Assembly (NCBI GenBank): GCA_902623215.1
Contig: CACNSS010000005.1
Coordinates: 1-64,000 of the forward strand
Source: an uncultured Pelagibacteraceae bacterium
GTDB lineage: Bacteria; Pseudomonadota; Alphaproteobacteria; Pelagibacterales; Pelagibacteraceae
Direction: 5' to 3'
DNA length: 64,000 nucleotides
The notes beneath the pieces are model-generated. The model was not told where the DNA came from. It saw only the letters and a list, made by a program, of their open reading frames with translations, and ran no database searches. This document shows positions 1-8,685 of this stretch, in pieces (within the stretch, counting starts at the first letter, position 1; each line of letters begins with the position of its first letter). Position numbers and translations under genes: made by a program.

Positions 1-391
1 ATGGCGAGTAAGATACAACGCCTAAATTAGCAATCTTTAACTTGTCAAATTTATTTTCAATTCTTCCAACAAAAGTATCTTTGTAATCAAGACCAACACC
101 TTCTGTAAAACTGTCTCCTATGAATGCTATATCAAATTCTTTTGACTCAAAATCCATTTTGTCACAAAAAGTTCTAAATGAATTTTTATTTGAACAAAAA
201 AGATAAGTTTCACCGGGAGACCATTCTAAATTTCCTTTGAAACTTTTTTTTAAATCATGATCGTAAACATTGTGAATAGTTGTATGATCGATCTTTTTGG
301 GAGTAAATTTTAATAAATAAGCCCCAAATAATAAGTCTGTCAACAAAACAAATGTTAAACATATACCAATTACAGAAAGAATTTTTTTCAT
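1..391 (-). CDS. SGNH/GDSL-type hydrolase, N-terminal part (runs off window)
   Basis: The reading frame starts with ATG at 391 and runs off the left edge, giving about 130 residues. Residues 3-27 are a hydrophobic anchor or signal. Residues around 88-98 read IAFIGDSFTEG, the block I motif of SGNH/GDSL esterases, with Ser as the expected nucleophile. The remaining catalytic blocks lie outside the window, so the substrate cannot be named; membrane-anchored SGNH proteins in bacteria often act on O-acetyl groups of surface glycans. The start codon lies only four bases beyond the 3' CCA end of the tRNA-Met gene on the same strand, leaving no room for a separate ribosome binding site or promoter. 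The gene is therefore probably co-transcribed with the tRNA. Confidence 0.75.
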   Translation of the reverse strand, partial: MKKILSVIGICLTFVLLTDLLFGAYLLKFTPKKIDHTTIHNVYDHDLKKSFKGNLEWSPGETYLFCSNKNSFRTFCDKMDFESKEFDIAFIGDSFTEGVGLDYKDTFVGRIENKFDKLKIANLGVVSYSP

Positions 392-395
392 TTAA

Positions 396-472
396 TGGTA
401 GCGGGAAGTGGGATCGAACCACTGACCTCAGGCTTATGAGTCCTGCGCTCTAACCAACTGAGCTACCCCGCC
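396..472 (-). tRNA. tRNA-Met (anticodon CAT)
   Basis: A full cloverleaf reads on the minus strand: acceptor GGCGGGG pairs with TCCCGCT (G-U at both ends), the D arm is GCTCAGTTGGTTAGAGC, the anticodon loop is CTCATAA with CAT at 438-436, and the T loop is GTTCGAT. The CCA end is encoded at 398-396. The anticodon stem lacks the three G-C pairs of initiator tRNA, so this is read as elongator Met. A lysidine-modified tRNA-Ile2 also has a CAT gene anticodon and cannot be fully excluded by eye. Confidence 0.93.
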
Positions 473-530
473 GTTAAATTATTTTTGATATATACTACTT
501 TTATTTTTTCTTTCAAACACTAAAGAAATA

Positions 531-2660
531 TTAAAAGCTATTGCTTATTGAAATATTTGCATTGTAATTAGGTGCAACACTTAAAAAATCATAATTTGTA
601 CTAATTTTTAAATCTAAGTCATTCACTTCTTTAGTAAATTCTAGTCCAGCATTTTTAAAATCATTTATCTTAAATGCATATTTAATTTCATCAATTGGCA
701 CATATCCTACAGATAAATAAAGTTCATTACTATGACCTTTGCCTCTAGCGCCAAATCTTTCAAAATTTACCACTGTTGACCAGCCAGAAATCGAAGTTGT
801 ATCAATACCATAACCAACTCTGTAATTATGTTCTGATTTATTATTTGATGTGTAATTATATAATGTGCTTGGATTATTAATAAAATAAAAATCTGCATCA
901 GAAGATGAGCTTAGATCTCCAACGTATTCTAATCTTCCATGATGATTTATAATTGTGTCACCCTGTTCGTCTGTTGTATCAAAAAGAATTCCAATTGTTG
1001 CAATCGCAGTTTTAATTTCTTGATCTTTATAAATTAAAGAGTCTGCAAGACTATTACCTATTGTAGTTTGTTCCCTTAATATTTTAAGTTTAGTGTATCC
1101 AAGATCTAATTTAATTCCTGGATTTAAATTAAATTTCTCATCTATAATTCTTTTTCCAAAATTAATTGAGCCAAATATTTGTTGTCCTTCTCTGTCACCT
1201 CTTAACGTATTTCCATTAATTACTCTTTTATGGTCAATATCGAGATGACCGATGCCAATAATACCGTCCGTAAAAATTTGATTATCTCTAAGTTTTGTTT
1301 CATATAGAGCTAAGCTGTAAACATCAGTATTTACTTTTGTACCATTACCACCAATGTGAATGACATCTGTTCCATACTGAAAAACATAACCATACATTTT
1401 ATCTCTATCTTTTTTTTTAATTCTATCAGCACCTATTGAAACACCCAGATTATGAAAATCTCTAGAGGACGTATTTCTAGCATGTTTGTTTCCTAAAACA
1501 ATTCTTCCTTCACTCCATTCAAACCAATCATCACTATTGTAAGAACGATCCTTTTCTTTTTTTAAAGACTTAAGAGCACTAGCAAATTTCGCAACAGTTT
1601 GATTTGTAAAATCAATTTCTGCATTCAAATTAGAAAGGTTATCTTTATTTTTATGTCTTCTTAACCATTCCATTCTATGAAATATTGGAAGGGTGTTGCT
1701 TTGAATAATACGTTTAGCTGACTCTACATTAGCCTCCATAAGAGCTTTGACATCAGCATTAGTTGAAGCATCAAGACAAGTTATAGTTCCAGCACAAGCC
1801 ACGCTATATTCATATATAGTATTTACACCTGTCTGACTTTGTCTAGAGTCTGTATCTTGAGTAATATATAATTTTGTAAAATTGGCTGTAAAAATAAAAC
1901 CTGCCATAATTGAATTACCAGATGATGAAACTTGTGCACTAAATGAATATGACTGAGAAAATTCTAATGTGCTTACGTCCCAAGGAGTTGATAGAGTGTA
2001 TTTATGAATAGAGTCTGAATCATTGCCACCTATATAAAATATAGTTCCATCTGAATTAAATTGGATACTTCTTACGTTGTCTTCTTTAGCGCTTAAAGAA
2101 GGAGACTCAGTTGAGTCTTTTGTTGCACTTGTTACATCCCAAGGAACAGATAAAGTAAACTGTTGTATTACCTCTGTTTCAGCACCAGTTACGTACATTT
2201 TGGTTCCATCATATTTAAAAGCTAATGATCTAAGTTGATTCTCATTTGATACAGTAAAATTATTGTCATAAACCAATGAAGAGGTATCCCAAGCAGTAGT
2301 TAAATTGTATTGTTCAACTGTAAGAGATCCATTGTCTATAACATACATAACCTTTCCATCTGGCTTAAAATGTATTGCATGAGGTTTATCTATATTTGTT
2401 AATGTAGTAGAAGAGGTTAGAGTTGCCGTGCTAATATCAAATGGAGTGCTTAAAGAATATTGTATTACACTATCAACCAAAGATACGGTATTTTTTTCAC
2501 GATTGGTGACATACATAATTGTTCCATCGGGTTTAAAATTTATTTGTCTAAGACCTGTTGCGTCTGATGAAATATCTTTTGATTGTTTAAATGTTATAAA
2601 ACCAAATGAATTTGAGCTAAAAACAAAAAAGAAAAATATAAATAAGACGTATCTAATCAT
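531..2660 (-). CDS. Secreted beta-propeller protein with autotransporter-like C-terminal beta-barrel
   Basis: This 709-residue protein has an N-terminal signal peptide (about residues 1-20). Five imperfect repeats of about 45-50 residues follow (about 25-290); each has a FKPDGTxMYV-like strand followed by QYxLSTPWDVST, the pattern of YVTN/lactonase-type beta-propeller blades. A Lys-rich linker (about 300-400) leads to a roughly 310-residue C-terminal region of alternating amphipathic strands ending in Phe. That ending is typical of outer-membrane beta-barrels and of autotransporter domains. I infer a type V secreted, surface-exposed propeller; its ligand is unknown. At over 2 kb it is large for such a compact genome. 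It stands alone and is divergent from guaC, with a 93-bp gap that must hold both promoters. Confidence 0.7.
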   Translation of the reverse strand: MIRYVLFIFFFFVFSSNSFGFITFKQSKDISSDATGLRQINFKPDGTIMYVTNREKNTVSLVDSVIQYSLSTPFDISTATLTSSTTLTNIDKPHAIHFKPDGKVMYVIDNGSLTVEQYNLTTAWDTSSLVYDNNFTVSNENQLRSLAFKYDGTKMYVTGAETEVIQQFTLSVPWDVTSATKDSTESPSLSAKEDNVRSIQFNSDGTIFYIGGNDSDSIHKYTLSTPWDVSTLEFSQSYSFSAQVSSSGNSIMAGFIFTANFTKLYITQDTDSRQSQTGVNTIYEYSVACAGTITCLDASTNADVKALMEANVESAKRIIQSNTLPIFHRMEWLRRHKNKDNLSNLNAEIDFTNQTVAKFASALKSLKKEKDRSYNSDDWFEWSEGRIVLGNKHARNTSSRDFHNLGVSIGADRIKKKDRDKMYGYVFQYGTDVIHIGGNGTKVNTDVYSLALYETKLRDNQIFTDGIIGIGHLDIDHKRVINGNTLRGDREGQQIFGSINFGKRIIDEKFNLNPGIKLDLGYTKLKILREQTTIGNSLADSLIYKDQEIKTAIATIGILFDTTDEQGDTIINHHGRLEYVGDLSSSSDADFYFINNPSTLYNYTSNNKSEHNYRVGYGIDTTSISGWSTVVNFERFGARGKGHSNELYLSVGYVPIDEIKYAFKINDFKNAGLEFTKEVNDLDLKISTNYDFLSVAPNYNANISISNSF

Positions 2661-2753
2661 TTACCTTAAATAACTGTTAATTATCCACTAAAAGTATTTT
2701 TTTCAACTAATAATATAATTGATATTTCGAATATCAAAGTTATCTTTCACTTA

Positions 2754-3788
2754 ATGAGAATAGAAGAAGAGCTTAAATTAGACTACTCTGATGTCTTATT
2801 TAGACCTAAAAGAAGCACATTGAAAAGTCGTAAGGATGTAAATCTATTAAGAACTTATCGATTTAAATATAGTAAAAATGAATGGTCAGGAATCCCAATA
2901 ATAGCTGCCAATATGGACGGTGTTGGAGAACTTAGTGTAGCAGAAAAGTTAAACGAGCATGGCATGATAACATGTCTTACAAAACAACACGATGTTAAAA
3001 AAATTAAACAAAATAAAAATATTAAAAAAATTTATCAAAATATAGCTTTAAGTGTTGGTATTAAAAAAGAGGATTTTCAAACTTTAGATAAAGTATTAAA
3101 AGAATTTAGTTTTTTTAAATTTATATGTATAGATGTAGCTAATGGATACACAGAGCATTTTACTAATTTCATAAAATCTGTAAGAGATAAATATCCAACG
3201 AAAACTATTATTGCAGGAAACGTAGTTACTGCAGACATGACACAAGAGTTAGTTTTAAGTGGTGCTGATATTGTAAAAGTTGGTATCGGACCTGGAAGTG
3301 TATGTACTACAAGAATACAAACAGGAGTTGGTTATCCTCAATTAAGTGCGGTAATTGAATGTGCAGATGCAGCTCATGGTTTAGGTGCACATATTATTGC
3401 TGATGGAGGTTGTACTTGTCCTGGTGATGTTGCAAAAGGTTTTGGTGGAGGTGCTGATTTTGTTATGTTGGGTGGAATGTTAGCAGGACATGATGAAGGA
3501 GGTGGAAAAGTAATAAAAAAAAATGGCTCAAAATATATCGAATTTTATGGCTCTAGTTCTGAAGTTGCTAATAAAAAACATTACGGAGGTCTTTCTAATT
3601 ATAGGAGCAGCGAAGGCAGATCTGTGAAGATAAATTACCGAGGAAAAATTAATGATACTATTTTAAATATTCTTGGTGGTGTAAGAAGTAGCTGTACCTA
3701 TGTTGGTGCACCATCTTTAAAACAACTGAGTAAATGCACAACGTTTGTAAGAGTCAGTAATCAGTTTAATGAAACTTTTACGAAATAA
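2754..3788 (+). CDS. guaC: GMP reductase
   Basis: The enzyme catalyses NADPH-dependent deamination of GMP to IMP, linking guanine and adenine nucleotide pools. The protein has the IMPDH/GMPR TIM-barrel: N-terminal LDYSDVLFRPKRS, AANMDGVGE near residue 51, and the catalytic-Cys loop GIGPGSVCTTR with Cys184. This is followed by ADGGCTCPGDVAKGFGGGAD and MLGGMLAGHDE. There is no CBS-domain insertion, and the length of 344 residues matches E. coli GuaC. The tail YRGKINDTILNILGGVRSSCTYVGA is also typical. The start ATG at 2754 directly precedes the conserved N-terminus. The neighbours are unrelated, so it is probably a single-gene unit. Confidence 0.92.
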   Translation: MRIEEELKLDYSDVLFRPKRSTLKSRKDVNLLRTYRFKYSKNEWSGIPIIAANMDGVGELSVAEKLNEHGMITCLTKQHDVKKIKQNKNIKKIYQNIALSVGIKKEDFQTLDKVLKEFSFFKFICIDVANGYTEHFTNFIKSVRDKYPTKTIIAGNVVTADMTQELVLSGADIVKVGIGPGSVCTTRIQTGVGYPQLSAVIECADAAHGLGAHIIADGGCTCPGDVAKGFGGGADFVMLGGMLAGHDEGGGKVIKKNGSKYIEFYGSSSEVANKKHYGGLSNYRSSEGRSVKINYRGKINDTILNILGGVRSSCTYVGAPSLKQLSKCTTFVRVSNQFNETFTK

Positions 3789-3792
3789 ATTA

Positions 3793-4041
3793 TTAGAAAA
3801 TCAGAAGTCCAAATAATACTAAACCAGTAGAAGCTGCAGCAGAAAAATATAATTTTCTCATACTTTCATTCTTTTTTTCAGTCCTAACTCTATTTAGTAA
3901 AACATTTATATTCGTACTCTTATACTGTTTTTTTGGATGGTCTTTTACTAAATATTTTTCGGTTAATTTGTCAGTTACACTAAAACCAGAATTTTTCATT
4001 ATTCTATTAAACCATGGAAAACTTGTATTTGCAAATTTCAT
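3793..4041 (-). CDS. Small protein with C-terminal membrane anchor, unknown function
   Basis: An 82-residue protein I do not recognise. It has a basic, soluble N-terminal part of about 60 residues and one hydrophobic segment at the C-terminus (about 64-82), suggesting a tail-anchored inner-membrane protein facing the cytoplasm. Its ATG overlaps the stop codon of the upstream small gene by one base (TAATG), so the two are translationally coupled. It lies convergent to guaC, four bases from its stop codon. A real gene is supported by the overlap, the one-helix architecture shared with its partner, and the absence of a competing frame. Confidence 0.6.
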   Translation of the reverse strand: MKFANTSFPWFNRIMKNSGFSVTDKLTEKYLVKDHPKKQYKSTNINVLLNRVRTEKKNESMRKLYFSAAASTGLVLFGLLIF

Positions 4042-4253
4042 TATAATGAGAGGTTGATCCCTAAAATTCCTAACAATGTAAATAACAATACAAGAATGAT
4101 AATATTTTTTTTAAATTCTCTACTCTCAGTTTCTTGAAGTTTTGATTTTAAAATGTTGATATCAACTCTTCTTTTTAAAGGCTTTCCAGCTTCACTGAAA
4201 TCATTTGGGGTCTCGATTTCGGTATTTAAATCTGTAAAGCCTTTATTTTTCAT
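4041..4253 (-). CDS. Small protein with C-terminal membrane anchor, unknown function
   Basis: A 70-residue protein not assignable to a family. It has a charged N-terminus (about 1-48) followed by a single strongly hydrophobic helix (about 49-68, IIILVLLFTLLGILGI). It is the first gene of a two-gene unit with the following 82-residue protein, sharing one base with it (TAATG). Both proteins have the same layout of a polar domain plus tail anchor, so they may form a membrane pair. The unit is divergent from the tandem winged-helix gene at 4367, and the 113-bp gap between them carries a direct repeat that could regulate both. Confidence 0.6.
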   Translation of the reverse strand: MKNKGFTDLNTEIETPNDFSEAGKPLKRRVDINILKSKLQETESREFKKNIIILVLLFTLLGILGINLSL

Positions 4254-4301
4254 ACAATCTATAAATCATAGAGTGTAAATTTTTTCAATTTACAAAAAAG
4301 T

Positions 4302-4353
4302 CCAATATGGGTCTGTATTTAGTTGACATGTGTTCAATTTGGGTCATTAATAT
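4302..4353 (+). promoter_or_regulatory. Promoter with direct-repeat operator candidate
   Basis: Two copies of a 12-bp word, CCAATATGGGTC (4302-4313) and TCAATTTGGGTC (4334-4345), lie in the same orientation, 32 bp apart (about three helical turns). A perfect TTGACA (-35) sits at 4323-4328, and TAATAT at 4348-4353 is a plausible though widely spaced -10, so the second copy lies between -35 and -10. This geometry suggests repression of the divergent regulator gene, possibly by its own product. The binding protein is inferred, not shown. Confidence 0.45.
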
Positions 4354-4366
4354 CTAATTTTAATTT

Positions 4367-5344
4367 ATGGAAGTTAAACAAATAGATTTTTCAAAAACAC
4401 TCTCTGAGGATCAAGTTTATAATTGTATTCTACAAAATTATGAAGCCCTAGGTACGGATTGGATAACACATCAGTGGAATTGGATTAATGGAATCTACAA
4501 GTCTTTTCAAGATCATATAAAATTTTTGATAATAATTTCTCTAGTTGAAAAAACTTTAAATTTCTATCATCAAGTTAATATTACACAAAATTATGACCAA
4601 TATTATGCAAAAGATAATTTGAAAATAGATAAGTTTAGTATCTCAGAATTATGTGAAAAACTTAATTTACCTAAAGAAACTTTAAGACGTAAAGTTTTAG
4701 AACTAGAAAAATTAGGTGTTATCAAGAGAAAAAAAAAACAAGTTGAAATTGATGGATCTGCTTATGTATATGTTAAACCAAATAATCAAATACCACTAAC
4801 TTCTAAATATCTTGCTAGAGTAGGAGAGCTTTTAAATAAAGAAAAATTATATGAAAAAAAAATCGACAAGAATAGTTTAGAAAAATTAATAAAAAAAAAT
4901 TTTACATTATGTTGGAGATGGTATTATAGAATGCAAATTCCATGGATTGTTGGTTATCAAAAAATGTTTAATGACTTAACGACTGTTCATGTCATAGGGA
5001 CAATTATGATGCATCAAGCATTAAATACAAAAACATTTCCAAGAGACTTCTCTATAAATAGAGATAACAGACATTTTGTTGATGATACATTTACTAATCC
5101 TCTTCAGCTAACCAAACCAGGTTTAAGTGCTATGTCTATTTCAGAAATGACAAATATTCCAAGAGCAACAGTTATAAGAAAATGTAAATTTTTGATTAAA
5201 AAAGGAAATTTAAAAGTTAATGATAAAAAACAATATTTTCTAACAGGAAATAACAGGGACGAGATTCTAAATTACCAATTAGATTTTTTTAAGGAAAAAT
5301 CAAAATTTATAACAAGAATTTTAAATTTAATTGCAATTTCATAA
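4367..5344 (+). CDS. Putative transcription regulator with two winged-helix domains
   Basis: A 325-residue soluble protein. Residues 90-125 form a helix-turn-helix (SISELCEKLNLPKETLRRKV) followed by a basic wing, VIKRKKKQ. A second, similar unit sits at about 254-293 (MSISEMTNIPRATVIRKC, then KGNLKVNDKKQYFLT). Both have the SI-E--xxxLPxxTxRRK pattern of MarR/IclR-type winged helices, so the protein looks like an internal duplication joined by a helical, Trp-rich linker (about 180-220). I recognise no ligand-binding domain. It is divergent from a small membrane-protein pair across a repeat-containing promoter, which hints at autoregulation or control of that pair. Confidence 0.65.
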   Translation: MEVKQIDFSKTLSEDQVYNCILQNYEALGTDWITHQWNWINGIYKSFQDHIKFLIIISLVEKTLNFYHQVNITQNYDQYYAKDNLKIDKFSISELCEKLNLPKETLRRKVLELEKLGVIKRKKKQVEIDGSAYVYVKPNNQIPLTSKYLARVGELLNKEKLYEKKIDKNSLEKLIKKNFTLCWRWYYRMQIPWIVGYQKMFNDLTTVHVIGTIMMHQALNTKTFPRDFSINRDNRHFVDDTFTNPLQLTKPGLSAMSISEMTNIPRATVIRKCKFLIKKGNLKVNDKKQYFLTGNNRDEILNYQLDFFKEKSKFITRILNLIAIS

Positions 5345-5388
5345 ATCTTAAATAAGCTGTATTTGTAATACTATTTTACAGAGGGGTT

Positions 5389-6240
5389 ATGGAGATAGTT
5401 ACAAAAATAGCACCTATCATACTGGCATTAATAATGTTGGGTTTAGGTTTAGGTTTAAAAGTTGAAGATTTTACGAGAGTATTAAAAAATCCAAAAGATT
5501 TTTTTGTAGGTTTTATTTCTCAATTAATCATCCTTCCATTAATTGCTTATTTATTAATTGTTATTTTAAAAGTACCACCTGAAATAGCAATTGGAGTTAT
5601 GATTATCGCTGCTGCACCAGGTGGAGTTACATCTAATATATTAACAAAATTTGCCAATGGAGATGTCGCTTTATCTATTACTTTAACGGCTATAATCAGT
5701 TTAATTTCTATTATCACTGTTCCTCTTATAATTTTTACATCTGCTGATTTACTTGGAATTACAGATATTTCTCAAAACATTTCAATGACTGGTATAGCAC
5801 TAAAAATGTTTTTGGTTGTAACAATTCCGGTTATCTTGGGAATGATTATAAGAAAATTTGCTGAAAATTTTGTAAACTCAAAAATTCAAATATTTGAAAA
5901 ACTTAATATAGTATTATTTGTTATTTTTTTTATTGCTGCATTTTACGAAGAAAGAGAAAGTTTTTTAGATTTTTTAATACAAGCAGGCTTCATTACTTTT
6001 ATTCTGAATATAACAATGATGATTGTGGCCTATTACCTTGGTAAAACTTTTGCCTCAGGAATAAAGCAACAAAAATGTATTGCTTTAGAATGTGGATTAC
6101 AAAATGGTACTTTAGCAATATTTGTCTCCACACAAATATTCGGTACAGATATAGTCTACATAACTCCAACAGCTGCATATGCTTTGATTATGTACATCAC
6201 TGGCTTTATATTTGTGTTTCTTTTAAAAAATAAAGTTTAA
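5389..6240 (+). CDS. Bile acid:sodium symporter (BASS) family transporter
   Basis: A 283-residue inner-membrane protein with about nine hydrophobic segments. The features GLGLKVEDFTRVLKNP in the first loop, AAAPGGVTSNILTKFANGDVALSITLTA (about 80-108) and ECGLQNGTLAIFVST (about 233-247) are signatures of the SBF/BASS fold and contain its crossover and sodium-site regions. BASS members import organic anions (bile acids, pyruvate, pantothenate and others) with sodium; the substrate here is unknown. A GAGGGG element precedes the ATG. It is convergent with the dehydrogenase at 6237-8681, overlapping it by four bases at the 3' ends, and stands close to a sulfonate/amino acid catabolic cluster. Confidence 0.85.
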   Translation: MEIVTKIAPIILALIMLGLGLGLKVEDFTRVLKNPKDFFVGFISQLIILPLIAYLLIVILKVPPEIAIGVMIIAAAPGGVTSNILTKFANGDVALSITLTAIISLISIITVPLIIFTSADLLGITDISQNISMTGIALKMFLVVTIPVILGMIIRKFAENFVNSKIQIFEKLNIVLFVIFFIAAFYEERESFLDFLIQAGFITFILNITMMIVAYYLGKTFASGIKQQKCIALECGLQNGTLAIFVSTQIFGTDIVYITPTAAYALIMYITGFIFVFLLKNKV

Positions 6241-8681
6241 TTTGTCTTAAAATTTGTCTGTTTTAATGGTTTATTAATCAATTCAATTTCGTATTTCTTT
6301 TTCTCAACCTCGATAAATAATTTACTATCTTTCAATTTTTCATTGGAAAAATCGTTTTTGATGTAACCAAAAGTCAGATTTTTCTTAAAGTTAAAAGAGT
6401 AATTTCCTGAAGTTGATCTGCCTATTATTTTATCTTCTAAATAAATAGGCTCATCATGAAGTAATAATGGTTCTCCAGGTTTACTATTTTTTAAGGTAAA
6501 CATAGCAAATCTTGTTTTGATCTTCTCATTCTTAATTTTTTCAAGAGCTGACTTACCAATAAAATCTACATTTTTTTTATTACTGATTGTAAAAGATAAG
6601 CCTGCTTGATATTGATTTTCCTCAGGTGAAATATCGTGTCCCCAATGTAGAAAACCACTCTCCATTCGCATAATATCCATTGCGTGCATACCACAATTTG
6701 AAAGATTAAAATTTTTACCTTTTTCTATAATTAATTCATAAATATTTTTCGCATCTTTGGCTTCAACGTAAAGTTCATATCCTAACTCCCCAACATAAGA
6801 CAATCTCTGTATCCAAATTTTAATATTCTCGATTGAAATAAATTTTGCTGTTCCAAATTTGAAATTTTCATTATCAAAATTATCTTTACTTAATGAACTT
6901 AATAGATTTCTGCTTTTGGGTCCAAATAAACCAAAAACACAATAATCATCAGTTACATCTTTCAATTCAATATCTTTATTTAAATGTTTTTTGATGTGAT
7001 GTTTGTCTCTTTCTCTTGTTGCGGCAGAACTAATTATTCTAAAATGGTTTTCATCTATCGTTACTATTGTTAAATCAGTCTCAATACCTCCATCTGAGTT
7101 TAACATATGAGTATAGGTACATTTACCAACTTCTTTTTTAATATTTGCAGTACAAATTCTTTGTAATTCTTGATGGGCTTTATCAGATTTTATTTCGAAC
7201 TTTGAAAAAGGAGTTAGATCAAATAAACCAACATTTTTTATTGTATTACTTGTTTCATACTCAGCTGAGGGATACCAACTTTGATAGTTATAACTATATT
7301 CATACTCTGCCTTTTCACCATCTAGTGCAAACCACATGGGTCTTTCATATCCACCAGAGACACCAAAACAGGCTCCAAAACTTTTCAAATTATCATGATG
7401 TGGAAGTTTTTTTATATCTCGAGAAGTTTTGTGTTGTTTGAAGGGCCAATGCATTCCATACAAATCTCCCAATGACTCTGTAATCCTTTTTTTGATAAAA
7501 CCCAATTCTGAATGAAACTTTTGGAATCTTTTTATATCATAACTAAAAATATCTTCATTAATATGACCAGTCATCAACCACTCCGCTGTAACTTTACCAA
7601 CACCACCGCCACTGCCAATTCCAATACTATTTAACCCACAACATACAAAAAAATTTTTAATTTCAGGTACCTCTCCTAATAATGTGTTGGTGTCAGGAGT
7701 AAAAGATTCTGGTCCAGAAAAAAACTTTCTAATTCCTGCGGTTTCTAAAATTGGAAATCTTTTAATTGCTGAAGCTAAATAAGGTTCAAAATGTTCAAAA
7801 TTTTCTTGAAACTCACCAAAGGAAAAATCTTCTGGAACTTTATTAGTTTTACTCCAAGCAGGAATTGAATTACCCTCAAAAATTCCAACTAGTATTTTTC
7901 CTGCATCTTCTTTTATATAAGTTCGATTGTCAAAATCTCTAACAACTGGTAATGTTTTAGATAAATTTTTAATTGGTTCAGTAATAATGTAAAAATGTTC
8001 TGCTGGATACAAGGGAATACTAACACCAGCTTTTTCTCCTATTTGCCTTGACCACATACCTGAGGCTAAAACAATATATTCACATTCAATTTTTTGGCCT
8101 TTGACTTTAACTCCAGAAATTTTTCCATCTTTAGTTAAAATTTCCTCAACAGGTGACTTTTCAAAAATTTGTGCTCCTTCCATTCTTGCTGATTTAGCCA
8201 ACATATGGGTAACACCTGAAGGATCCGCAGCACCATCACCCGGCATTAAAATTCCTCCTATAACTTCATCTGTATTGATTATGGGATAATCTTTTTTGAT
8301 TTGATCTTTATCTAAAATTCTTACATCAACATCGTAAAGTTGTGCGGTCGTTGCTTGTCTTTGAAGTTCTTGCCATCTGCCTTTATGTTGAGCGATTGAA
8401 AGTGCTCCATTTAATCTTAACCCCGCAGAATGATCAACTTTTTTTTCAAGCTCTTTATATAAATCTAAAGTATATTTTCTAATTTTTGTGACTGCTGCAG
8501 TTGGACCCAACTGACTCACTAAACCTGCTGCATGCCAAGTTGTGCCTGACGTTAATTGATCTCTCTCTAAAAGGATTGTATCTTTCCAACCAAATTTAGC
8601 TAAATGATAAGCAACAGAGCAACCTACTACCCCACCTCCTATCACAACAACTTTTGTGCTACTTGGAATTTTTTTTTCCAT
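6237..8681 (-). CDS. FAD-dependent dimethylglycine/sarcosine dehydrogenase-like protein with folate (GcvT) domain
   Basis: An 814-residue protein with an N-terminal FAD fold (VVVIGGGVVGCSVAYHLA, residues 11-28). It also has GTTWHAAGL with His50, the residue that carries covalent FAD in mammalian dimethylglycine dehydrogenase. A DAO oxidoreductase domain runs to about 370, followed by the FAO_M linker and aminomethyltransferase GCV_T and C-terminal barrel domains (about 430-805). Family members oxidatively N-demethylate dimethylglycine or sarcosine and pass the formaldehyde unit to tetrahydrofolate. It is the last gene of a minus-strand operon behind an aminotransferase and alanine dehydrogenase (4-bp gap), so its substrate may differ from the paralogue at 43240-45672, which lies next to the ETF genes. 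Confidence 0.82.
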   Translation of the reverse strand: MEKKIPSSTKVVVIGGGVVGCSVAYHLAKFGWKDTILLERDQLTSGTTWHAAGLVSQLGPTAAVTKIRKYTLDLYKELEKKVDHSAGLRLNGALSIAQHKGRWQELQRQATTAQLYDVDVRILDKDQIKKDYPIINTDEVIGGILMPGDGAADPSGVTHMLAKSARMEGAQIFEKSPVEEILTKDGKISGVKVKGQKIECEYIVLASGMWSRQIGEKAGVSIPLYPAEHFYIITEPIKNLSKTLPVVRDFDNRTYIKEDAGKILVGIFEGNSIPAWSKTNKVPEDFSFGEFQENFEHFEPYLASAIKRFPILETAGIRKFFSGPESFTPDTNTLLGEVPEIKNFFVCCGLNSIGIGSGGGVGKVTAEWLMTGHINEDIFSYDIKRFQKFHSELGFIKKRITESLGDLYGMHWPFKQHKTSRDIKKLPHHDNLKSFGACFGVSGGYERPMWFALDGEKAEYEYSYNYQSWYPSAEYETSNTIKNVGLFDLTPFSKFEIKSDKAHQELQRICTANIKKEVGKCTYTHMLNSDGGIETDLTIVTIDENHFRIISSAATRERDKHHIKKHLNKDIELKDVTDDYCVFGLFGPKSRNLLSSLSKDNFDNENFKFGTAKFISIENIKIWIQRLSYVGELGYELYVEAKDAKNIYELIIEKGKNFNLSNCGMHAMDIMRMESGFLHWGHDISPEENQYQAGLSFTISNKKNVDFIGKSALEKIKNEKIKTRFAMFTLKNSKPGEPLLLHDEPIYLEDKIIGRSTSGNYSFNFKKNLTFGYIKNDFSNEKLKDSKLFIEVEKKKYEIELINKPLKQTNFKTN

Positions 8682-8685
8682 CTAA

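Noticed and set aside
396-472. Initiator tRNA-Met
   Set aside because: It lacks the three consecutive G-C pairs in the anticodon stem and the C1-A72 mismatch of bacterial initiators.
2428-2673. 81-codon plus-strand frame over the start of the autotransporter gene
   Set aside because: Opposite to a protein with a signal peptide and clear repeats; no independent ribosome binding site.
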